DNA of 64,000 nucleotides, taken from positions 6,064,068 to 6,128,067 of the forward strand of contig CM043865.1 in assembly GCA_023846275.1 (NCBI GenBank), written 5' to 3'. Origin of the DNA: Vanilla planifolia (taxonomy: Eukaryota > Streptophyta > Magnoliopsida > Asparagales > Orchidaceae). The translations under genes were made by a program, and so were the position numbers. Positions within the stretch are counted from its first letter, which is position 1. Each line of letters starts with the position of its first letter. The notes under the pieces were generated by a model. It did no database searches and was not told the origin of the DNA. It saw only the letters and a program-made list of their open reading frames with translations. Shown piece after piece: positions 26,001 through 38,000 of this stretch.

Positions 26001-29000
26001 AATGCAAATATAGTTATTTCATTTTTTTTTTTAAGCTAAGTGCTCATATCAATATATCACCAAGAAAGCTCAAATTTGCTGACCTAATCAGAGATGCGTT
26101 CTTTACTTGTGGTGGCCAACAATTTTCAAACATACAACTACCATGCAAATGGTTAGTCGACCACACTAAAAAATTTACCATGATTTATTATACATTCTAT
26201 GTTTCTTTTTGTTTCTTCAGAACTTTAAATGAGATGCATTTTTTTGTAGTACTATTTAATTCTTTTTTTTAATATATATATTTTAAGCATTATAAATTTG
26301 TTAATTAATACAGGATTTGTAATTAATGAGTATTCTTATAGGTGTGAGAAGTTTGGAGAATACAATGTTTGAATGGTGAATAACAACGAATAATATAAAT
26401 TGTTAAAATCAGTGTTAGAAAGCTAAGTATTTTCCTCCTTTATTGAATGTGTGAATAATATTTATTTTTTTAATGGTGAAAGGTCAAGTGATAGTTGGAG
26501 TTGTTAGGTTATGGTATTGTGAATATTTTGCTACAAAATAATTGACATGGTTTAAGTATTTTTGTTTTAGCAGTGGATCTTAAAGTACTAGAGAAATTTT
26601 CAGAATGATAAGTTTTTTGAACTTGGGCTTACCAATAACTGACATTAATGATCCAGCTACCAATATTACAGATGGTTATAAAATATTAATTGAAATTATT
26701 TCCTTTAAGTCTGACTTCCTAAATGAAATTAAGTGGTTTCTATTAATGATGTGATAAAAAAACATCTTTCGATGTCTTATAAGCTACAAACAGGATCCAT
26801 GTGCAATACCGAGCTTCCTGTGGATCTCATGTGCAAATTAGCTTTTTTGTATGTTAGGCTTTTCAGAAACAAAGTTAATTGAAATCTTTGTGAAGATCAT
26901 TTAACAACGTAAGGTCATGGTTAATGAAGAGGTGAAGTTTAACTATTAAGTAGGGTAAGTAAACTAGACATTAAAAGATTATAGAGGGAGGTTAAGGTTT
27001 TAGATCTCAGGATGTTTTGTAGTCGTGCAACAAGATTTGCATGGGATTTAATGCCACTATCATGTATAGCTGGAATGAACTGTCGAAAGGATTCATAAGT
27101 TCAGTCAAAGCAGTTTAGTTCTGGCTAATGCTGTTGATTGCAAAGGAGTTTGCTCTTGCATATGAGAAAATGCATGTGAAGAATAAAATAAGTATAATTT
27201 TTGAATAATCTATTTAGATTGTTTAATAATGTTAAAATAGATTACTTAATTTTCTAAAAGGAGAGATGAGATGTTATACTTATCTTCTATAGTTATGGTA
27301 AGAGGAAGACTAGAAAAGGCTCGGTGATAGACTATTAGATGAGGTTTGGTGTGATTGGAAATGAAGTGAGAAATCATGTAGCTGATCTTATTTATTGGGA
27401 TTAACTTTTGGTGATTATTAGGAAGACTTATTTGGAGTCATATTCTTTAGATGTACAATAGTAAGCTTCTCTTGTGTTTTCTCTTTGTTATTTGTTGTTT
27501 AATCTCATTTTTTTATATATAATGCCAAAGATTTAGTGTGCATGAAGCCAAACGATCCTTTGTCACTTTTACCAACCACGGAAGAAGGCCCTTTGACCAC
27601 GCATTGAAATGCATTCCTTTTTTTTTCCACCTAGAATTAATTTATTTCTTGTTAGCATGGTGGGAAGCAATTCAACAACTGCTTACAGGAATTTGTTTTT
27701 TACATTTTGTTGGTCCATCTGGATGTGTAGTATGATGTTGGCTTTTTCAAAGTTACATTACTTGTATTCTTCTTAGTGGTGAGGCTTGATGTTGCAGTTT
27801 TTGTTACGGTTAGGCCAGGGTAAATTTAATAATGAAAATTGCAGCTGTATTTTTTATTCATCTGGAGCCTTTTTCTGAAGTGGATTTGGAGCCTTTTTTT
27901 GATGGTTTATACATGTGTCAAAAGTTTGTGGAGGTAACTATTTCCAAGTTGCTTGACCAAATTTCACTCTCTTATTATGTAGGTTTTAGCTTAAATAACT
28001 GAGAATCCCACATCTATTTGTTTTAGCGGTGGTCGTATACATTTCAAAGTTCTTAGTTTGTTTAATTTGTCTTTATGCATGTAATTTGTTTCCATTTTTC
28101 AAAATTTGCTTTGTTTTTCTTCAAGGATTGCAGCATAGTCTAGCAATTAATTTAACGCATAACATAATGTTCTGTTTACATTGTGTTAAGTGCCTTTTGT
28201 CTATGTTAGTCTTTGTTGTCACCATTTTTTTCTAATTTGTTCTTCTTTGTGCAGTCCTTATTCTTGGAGTTAATTTGCATTTTGTAGTTTATGTTACTTC
28301 TTGGTTGATTTCTCATTTATCCTGTATTCAATGATATCAAGAAAACTCCTTTTTCTAAAATTGCTTCATTCATGCAAATATGACCTATGTTGTGACTTTT
28401 AACCTGTATCCTCTAAATTTACTTGGTGCTTACCCGCTTGAGTTTTGGGAAGTATACTGCACTAATTCTAATTTTATTTTGTTTCAGAGAGATCTTATGA
28501 AGATGAGATTTGAAAGTCGGTCTTTTGAACCAAATGAAAATCCTGGTAATCTTTGCTTTTGGAGTTACGTGCAGTGTTTTGTATTATATTTATAACATTA
28601 ACAGGTATTGCTTTGTAATACTTTTCCTGAAGGTTTCTATGGGCAACATGTTGCCAAGAAAACTAAGTTCATGAAGCATACGGATTCCCATGAACAGATT
28701 GCACTGTCAGGTGGACCCATGCCTTCTCCTGTTGCTTCACAAATGAGTAACATGTCAAATTCAAATAAGCTTATTAGGATCATCAACGGTCGCGATCGAG
28801 GAAGAAAAAGTAAAGCTATGAAGGTGCTCTCTACATTCCTTGCTGCTTCTGTACAGGTTTTGTTATTGCACAAATACAGTGTTTGGGCGTTTAAATTTTT
28901 GTTTTGATTTATGAATTGAGAATGTCTGCAACTCTTGTCAAATTTTATATAGAATGTAAATGCTAGTATCAGTATTAGCTGTCGTTTGCATATATTGAAT

Positions 29001-32000
29001 CCTATTCTTGCAAATGGTATACAATTCAACCAATAGAACAACTCGATTCAACAATGGCGATGTTAGCATTCTGGCATTGTTTTTGTTTAAACATACTTAA
29101 AGGTGAAAATTGGACCTGTAGGTGTACCACATTGGGTGTGCAAGAAGTACTTGATGAAACTGCAATTTGACGACAATTACTGTAGCTGTCATATCTTTGT
29201 ATGTGAAGCATATAGTTGATCACTGATAACACATGATTCTGTTATTTTTCACACGATTCTGTTATTTTTCACACGATTCTTTTTCATGGATTTCTGTTGG
29301 ATCCTTTTTATGACTGGCATGTCTAAATTGTGTGTTATTTTGATAATTTGCTACAAAACCAGTATTGATATTTTTTTATGGGTTAGCTGCTTGTAAGTGC
29401 TTGCATACTGGATGCACCGTTCAGGTTGTTTTTAGATGAAAGATGAATGAGGTTTCTTTATTGCTGCCGCATAGACCTAGCACAATGCCATCTAAAACAA
29501 GATTGCATAAAACCATCACAGAGTTGTATGTCTCGCGAAGTCAATATCATACTTCTTTTGGATCTTGCTAAAGCTAAGACAAATGCTGCATTTATTTATT
29601 CAAGTGGACTTGCTTTCTCTCTAGATTTAGACTCTTATTTAAAATGTTTATTTTTTTTAAAGAACTTGGAAAATACCATCTCAACTCTAAGTTTTGTGCT
29701 AAATCTTGTTTCAAATATTTAAGGCATATGATGAATATGCCTTCCCAGATTCCCTTTGTGGTGAGGGGCATGTAGGACATTTTTAATGTGTTTGGAGATG
29801 TTCAGCTTGCCATGACTGCCCCTTGTATGGGTGTTGTTTTTCCTATGTTTTGTTTATCCTCTTATTGCATTTATTTTATTCCTTTTATTATTTGCCTTTG
29901 GGGCAAGCCTGTCTAGTGAAATGGGTTACCCTTGTGTTTCCCACTGAAGTGGAATGAATTTGTTCTTGTCGGAGGTGGCTGTTATGTGCTCTCATTTTGG
30001 GTCAGGCTACTGAGAAAGGAAATCACAGATCCTTTTCATTGGGGCCAATGAAACAGGGGTTTCAGCTTATCATTTCCTTTAATATTCAGCCATTTTTGGA
30101 GATGAAATTCAGCTAAGTGGGTTTTGATTTGGCTTCCTAAGAGGTCAATCTTTGCGTTGTTGCTTGGCAATGGGAGAATAACTTTGTGATATTTGCTTTG
30201 CACTTTTTAACCGTGATTATTCCCGAAGGAACATTGGAATAGATGAATTAGGAGTAATTATGGAGCAGATGAAAAAGAATCCACATTATTGAAGCTTTAA
30301 AGTACGTATGATAAATGTGCTCTTTGAGCTAGGACATATGATTTGTACACCTCATTAGGCATAAATGAGAAGTCACCAACAATCAGTGGTTTCCACCTGG
30401 TAGAGAATCAAAACCAGCATAGTGCTTAAGACCATGAAGTTTCTGTAGATTAGTGGTACATCATGACAACTAGAGTACCAAAGTCTGTTTCTAGTACTGA
30501 TGCCAAACTTGGTGTCAAATGCACCTTGTGTTTGTATTGTGAATAATTTATTGTTTTTATGTTGTTAAGGCTTATGATTTGCACATCTTGTATGACATAA
30601 AAAGATACCGCCAATAGGGAATTGTTTCCATCTGCTAGAAAATGGGAACAATTACAGTGCTTGAGAGGGTGCAGTCTATAGATTAGTCAAGCATTATGAT
30701 AATTAGAGATAAACCTAGTGTTTATATATGTGGGGAGTCGGTTATGTTTGCAGGTGCTCTCATAAATCAGGTTTCAATCCCTTTTTCAAAAGAAATGAAG
30801 TTGACTTTTAGATGTGCAAATCAAATGATCATTGTTATTTTATGCTAACTATGAATATCTTGTAAGATTGGGGTGGCCTTCTTTCCCTTTAGTGGTGTTT
30901 AATGCATCTTGTAGATTCAACAATTATTGAATGGGCCACTTTGTTGTTGTTTATCAGGGATAGAGAAATATTCATTGATCATGTTAATCGTCATGTATTA
31001 TGTGTCAAATGGGTTTTGGCAATGTTTCCTTTTATTGATGTGTGGTTTTCATTTCCTATGAAGGATTTGCCATTCTATCTGACATTAATATATTTTGCTG
31101 TATGGAGATGGGCCAAAATGGTATGGTTTTGTGATGCCCATATATAGTTTGGGTGGAGATTTTGGTTGGATAGGTCAAAGTTTATGAAACTTGTTTCTCG
31201 AGTGTAGTCTTGTCATTTTAATTGAAATAATTGCTAGTCAAAATCATTCTTTTAGGTTTCCTTGGCACAAGGTGACAATTTGCTAATTATTGATCAACAA
31301 ACCTCATTTTATTGCAACTGCATATGCATTATATAAATGCTTCCCATCTACATCGAAGGATTTATTCTTTATGCAATCAACTTTTAATGAGATCATTACA
31401 ATTGATATTGATTTATAATCTGAATTTTTTGATGGCCTTATTTTATTGGACTTCGAAGATGAAATTTTTGGCTAGCGGTGTTAGAAATACATCCTCTTCA
31501 GTAGCTCGATGGATAACTTGAGTCCAACTAAGAACTAAGTTTCCCGAGCATAATATTCTCCTTTTGATCGGCTTGTTATTTTCTCCTATTAAACCTTTGG
31601 ATAGTTCTTCAATCTAGCTTTCTGGTCCCTTTCTAAATGATGTTGATTGTCTTTGATATGTTCCTTTTCGAGTTTGCTTTCGATGGATTTTTCTTGGGGT
31701 CACTTTCCGAAATTTTGGACCTTTGGGAATGTGGTACCACTTCAATTTTTTGTGGTTATATCAGTTGTTAGCATTTTTTTTGTCAATACAGTCTATAATG
31801 TTTACTTCACTTGTGGGTTAGTGATAGAAATTTTTAGCATTTTTACATCTTAGTTCTTAGTTGTAAGAGCCATTATAATTTTAGTGAGGGCAAATGTGTG
31901 CTAATCATTGTTTTTTCCCAAACTATTCATTATTAGTGGATTTTCTCATTCCTCATCACCCTTATTTTTCTTGTATTTAATATGCTATTGCTACCTTTCT

Positions 32001-35000
32001 TAATTTCCATATGAGCATTTCTTTTGACATTGTCCTATCGGAATATGACGGGATTAAAGAAAAATACAAGGAGAACAATGTCTTGGATTCTATTGATGAT
32101 AAAAAAAATCTAACTCCGTTAATTCCTCTTGTTGTTGTTCTTAATAGACCCTTAACCCAAGGGGTTGATGAGTTTGATGCTTAGAGAATTCTCTTATTGT
32201 AGAATTTGGATGCCAACATGATAGTCTTCTAGCAATTGGTGACCTGGTTAATGGTCATTATGCCAATCATGTTAGTAGCCATTATGTCCATGACATAGTA
32301 AGGGCTTTTGACATGGCAACTTTGCTAGCATCTCTCACATTAGCTCTCATTAGAGAATTTGTTGTACCCTTGAGGATGATGATCACAAAGCCGAGCTATT
32401 GATTACTAATGAATATTTGAAAAAAAGCAAAGTTTATGCACTTGGGATTGGAAGAAAATTAAAGACCTATGTTCAAGTATGGCTCAATTTGTATATCATG
32501 GGATCATTTTTTGAGCTCTTAGTGGAGTGATTGTTTATTAGGAATTCATTATCAACTCATTTACTTGTTTTGATTTGTTAATCCATTACTTGATTTATGT
32601 TACTTAAGAATCATTTAACTCATGCATGTATTCTCTTGTAAAATCATATCCTGATCCTTTAAGTCCTTTAGAATTGCATTAGCATGTGGTAATATCAGCT
32701 TAATTCACTTTGGATTGAATTCAAGTTTAGGATCATGAAATCAAACTTAAAATAGGTGATGTTTTTTATTAAATGATTGTACGATACAATGCCTAATGTT
32801 GTATTTGTATAGCTTACATTCAGGCTTATAACTACAATTGGAGGTTAGTCTATCATGGCATGGTGTAGGTACGAAAGGTCCATTATACAGATGCAATTGT
32901 CGTTTGGTCTTACGATTAGAACGCAAATTTGACCGTTCATGGTATTGGCCTTGAACGAATGTTGTTTATTTCTAAGAGTTGAGTATCCACTAGTATCATA
33001 TGCATTTGAAGTTTCTTTTGTACGAGTACGCAATCTATTTCTTCTCAGAACTAGTCATATATAGGCTTGTTTTTGGTTAGACATGTGCAATTATTATGTC
33101 GTATTGTGGCGACTTTATCATGATACTGTGGTGTGGTTCTATACTCAATGGTCCTTATACTATCACCAACTATATCATACAGTATGAAGTAAAGTATCAT
33201 ATCTGTATGATCCATTCTTTTTCACAGATAAATTATTCAAAAAAGAAATACATTCGTTGTATTTTACAATTATAATATCTGTATAGTATGAGTACGATTA
33301 TTAATTTGGTAAGTCTTAATATTGTTGGTCTAATTTATGTATGATAGCAATCTTAATATCACACTTTTATGTTACATCCTTATAGAAAACTCATAACAAA
33401 ATTTGACACAAATCCGTTGTACTATTACGATTACCTTATCGTACATATATGACTATTCTGTTAAGTCTAATTAAGCTAATAATTGCATGATTGTACGATA
33501 GTTCGCCTTTATATGATCTTATTATACTATATTTTCCTTAGAGTTCGGCTCTTGGTGAAAATAATGATCGTACAGTGATGATCCACTATTGTACTTGTAT
33601 GATTAATTTGATTTGTAAAGATGAACTGCATTTTATTTAATACGATTCTTATGATCGTTTAGTACGATGTATACAGAATTTAAGCATTGCACTTAGAATT
33701 TGTTTTATATAGTACGAAGACAGTTTTTGTATATGTACGATAAGTCATTTAAAGTTATTTTGCACTTATCATCTCATCGCATTGTTTGAGGCGATCTGAG
33801 TATTGTGTTCATTGTCTTAATATGATGGTTTTGACGTACTAATAAAATCTGTAATAGCTAGTTGAATTGTCTCAGAAATTTCATCATAGTTATTTGAACT
33901 TCTTTATTTGAATTTAACTTATTCATATAACTAAAGATAAAATACAAGAAGAATAGTTTCATAATGCATAGATTACTAAATCATTTGGAAGATCTTAATA
34001 GGGGAAACATTTAAATACGGTATTGCTAAATCAAGAGGATTATTCACCGTGTAACCATCTCATTTTCTGATTGTTTTATCTTTACATTGCATCAAGCTTC
34101 TATCCTTTATATTATTTAGTTTTTATTTCATATAGATGTTGCAAGTGTATGTATAATCTTTGTGAGTTTTATTATGTTAAATGTGCTATAATAATTATAA
34201 AGATGTTTATTTATTTCTTTTGTAAGGTGTACCTCTATCGGCTTGATTCGAAGGCTGTGTTTTGTTAGTAGAAACCTAATTAAGTTATTTGGGAATAGAT
34301 GTAGGTACTAATTAGATTGAATCACCTAAAAATCTTATCTATTTTATTTAGTTTTATTTTGTGTTTTGGTTCACTATTACGCAATATATATAATAATCAT
34401 ATAAGAATTTTAAAATTAATAAATAATTTCTAATTAAGATTGAGATCAATTAAGATTAACATTTGTTTTACTTTATAAAATTATTTGAGTTAATTAAAGT
34501 CAATTGATAAATCAAAAGTGTTATTACAATCTTGTATTTAAAATAAAAAGTTTAACATTTTACACAGTTCATCTCCTTGTGTTTATTACTTGAGTTTTAT
34601 TCCAATGGAATCAAACCCCGATATCGCCAACTTATTACCTGCTCAATCAAAGGGATGTCAACCATTTTCTTTGATCTCTCCTTACTTTTCTGGTGGCAAT
34701 GATGACCTACCAATGTGGTGGCTCCAAAATAAGACAATTGTTGCTAGGCCTTTTCCTCAAAAGATGTTGGAAGAATGGTATGCTATTGGGAAGAGTATAA
34801 GAAATTCTATTGGATCTCAATTCGCTCAATATCTCTTCAATGAAATCCTTGTACTAAACCTAGGCAATGAAGGATTAATGTCTTTTTGTTTCTTGACTTC
34901 ATTACTATTTTGATTCTTTATTGGCTTTAGATTTTGTAAATCATAGGCTTTTCGTTAGATTGCTAAAAGTGATACTCAGATGGTCCTTACATCTGACTCA

Positions 35001-38000
35001 ATGTTTTTATGACTTATTTTGTTGATTTCTGATAGCCCTTGTTGTGTTTACTACCGACTTGAAGGGTCAAGAAGAGAGAGAGAGAGAGACGCAAGATGCT
35101 TACTCTCCATCCACCTAGAAGATGAGGAATCCCTTCGAAATTTTGTACTATTCTTCAATGATGCAACTATTAATGTGTTTCACATTGAAGAAAATTTGGT
35201 AATGGCATCTTATGTCTAGGGATTAGCTTTTTTAGAATTTAGTGAGTCCCTTTTTCAATTTCCTTCAGACACAAGGAGAAATCCTCAATAAAGTTGAAAG
35301 ATAAATTATTTTTTGAGAGGAATGATAAGGACATCTAGGAAATAAAAAGAAAGTTAAGCAACCAAACATTTCAATATGCTCTCCAACCTAGGATAGAGTG
35401 GAAGGCTTGGTATTTGGAATATTGGTCACAATTTTTGAAGCCACCTAGAGTGATTTAGTTGAAAGAGTAGTTCATGCCTCTAATCCATGCTTTAGTGAAA
35501 GCTCTCACTATGATGAAGGAAAAAGGAAATAATTGAGCTCTCACCTTGATGAATGCACCTCCAATAAAAAGGAACTCAAACAAGTACTACAAATATCATG
35601 AAAATTATGGGAATGGCAACAACAATGCTAGCAATTAGAGAAGTTATCTTCCTCAAGGAAATTTGTGGGAGCTTAAGCAGAAGTTTGGAGGCAAAGAAGG
35701 TTAACCCATTTGATCTTGTTCTTGACCAGCCTCTTGAGGTTGCTCCAGCTCATCCTCTATCCAAAGATGATTGGAGGAAAAAAAATCAATAATCATTGTC
35801 ATCTCTAGTAGAAATCCTTTTTTTCTAGGAGAAATCATTTTTGTAAGTGGTCAGGAGAACTAGTCCATATAGCTTTTAATTGCTAAAAACTTCCCACCCC
35901 TTCAAAATCCCTTCAATTATGTGATTGTAATATTCACCATCATCGTGAATTTTGAGGTAATGATGGCATTGGTTTATTTTGGAATCTCCTTTAATATCCT
36001 ATTCCTCAAGGCCTTTTAGAAGATTGGCCTGTCTAGAAACTTATTGACTTCGAAGTTTATTGTCTTGGTCGAATGTTTTTGGTGAAGTCATCTACCCCGA
36101 GTAAGTTGTTACTCTTTCACTGTTGATAGGGGTCAAAGAATGAAATGTCATGCACATTACTGATCTTGTTGTTGTGAAGGCATTGTTGGCATGCAATGTT
36201 GTGCTCTGGAGAGTAATGTTGAACAAATTTCTAGACATTACTTCTATTGCCCACGTCTCAATACAAAAGGGAACTTGTTGTGGTCTTGGAAATGTTACCT
36301 ATCTACCCTTGAGTGGATAAAAGATAAGGAAGACAAAGCTAAGAAAGAAGTTAGAAATATTATTTCTTGAGTGAAATATTCCTTGTAAGTTCAATGTAAA
36401 TAGATTTGAAAAAATTAGTAATTTTGTCGGACCTGAGTTAACTGCAGTTGGAAGCTACAATCTTGGTACTTTCTGAGTTCTTTGATTTGTTTGCGCGGTC
36501 ACTCTTGAATATACCCTGGTTTGATCCGAGAATTGAACTTTAGATATGGACAGTGCAAGCTGCCTTTTAACCTCAAAAGCAAGCTATCATTTGATAAAAT
36601 AAAAATTACTGACCATCGATTGAACTTTAGCCATGGAATTCCCTCTTGTCTAATAGTGCGAGCAACCTTTCAACCTTGAAAAGCAAACCAGCATTCAATA
36701 GAATTCTTTTAAGTCAAGTTCAACAGACCTGTGCAATATCCCAAGCTGGTCTCTAATGGTATACGTGGAAAAAAGGCAAATTGGAAGTGAAGGATTTTAG
36801 TTGACTACAACCATCTCAACAATGTGAGTAAATAGAAAGATTGATGGCTTATATTGATTCATTTCCTGACTTGAAGATAAGTTGGAAAATGTTTGCATGG
36901 CTTATTGAAAGGATAAAGTTTGAGTGGACTTGTGATTGTGAAAAAGCATTTCTTCAATTAAAGATGTGGTTAACCTTATCATTGGTATTGAGCTGCCCTC
37001 ATGTTTGTGACCCTTCTACCTTCATCTGGCAATATTTGAAATCGTGATTACCTTGGTGTCACTTCAAGAGGAGGATGGAATTGAGTGAACCATGTATTCT
37101 GCAAGCCTTGTTATGAAGTTTGTGGAAACCTGTTATATGCTTCTTGAGAAGCTCATTTTGGCCATTGTAATGTTGTCTAGAAAGCTGTGGTTGTATTTTT
37201 ATGCTCGCAAGATTATCTTTATGACAGATAAACTTCTAAGGCAAAAGTCCTCTGCTCTTTCAATATGGCTGGTCAGATTCAGAAATGGTTATAGAAAACC
37301 AGAAACTTCGAAGTTTCTTGTCTCCAAGGCTATCCAAGCCCAAGAACTAGCTAGTTTCTTGCTTGATGGAATTACTTCTTCAAAACTCAAAACTAAGGAC
37401 CAACTTTGAAGTTGGAGTCACTATTCGACAAGAAATTTGTATGGGTTTTACTGTTGCCAACAATCAACTTGAATACTAAGCATTGCTGGTCCTCTTAAAG
37501 TTTTCTTTGGGGTTGGGAGTAATTCAACTCATCTTCAACAGTGATTCCGAGCTGATTGTCATGTTCTGGAAATTTGTAAAGACGAAGCCATTGTGCTTAG
37601 ACTGCACTAGGAGGTATTCTTTGAGTTTTTCAAAATTTTGGCAGCATTGAAATTTGCCACATCCCAAAGACGAAAATCATTCTTTCAATGTCTTGGCAAA
37701 GTGTGGGGATTCAATCAATTGTCTGGTGCTATCCTCCCTTATCATTGAAAATGTGCAGGTGATGGAAATCGAGAGGATTAATTTCTGAATTGACGCCATT
37801 ATTCTTTCTTGAAATCTTAATCTTGCTAACACAATTGTTATAAGCTTGGAAAATTATTTTGTAATCCTCGATATCTTCTCATTGGCACATATCTTTATAT
37901 TTAATTAGAGGTCTTATCCACAACGACATCTCCAATGTCTTCATCCAAGGTCCATAAGGTTTTGGAGGAAATCCACTTGGGCTAATGCAAAAATCGCTCA

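Larger units (their letters stand above)
19602..28487 (+). other. EAF1 giant intron (8.9 kb) with tandem duplications and a LINE-like relic
   Basis: Donor CAG|GTAATT, acceptor GTTTCAG|AGA. Contents in order are an AT-rich segment; a 43-bp tandem repeat (21012-21097); a near-identical 388-bp tandem duplication (21491-22250); a diverged ~245-bp tandem pair (23084-23560); a short direct-repeat pair (24072/25461); T-rich low-complexity DNA; and an RNase H-like relic near 27000-27410. No intact gene is present on either strand. Confidence 0.75.
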
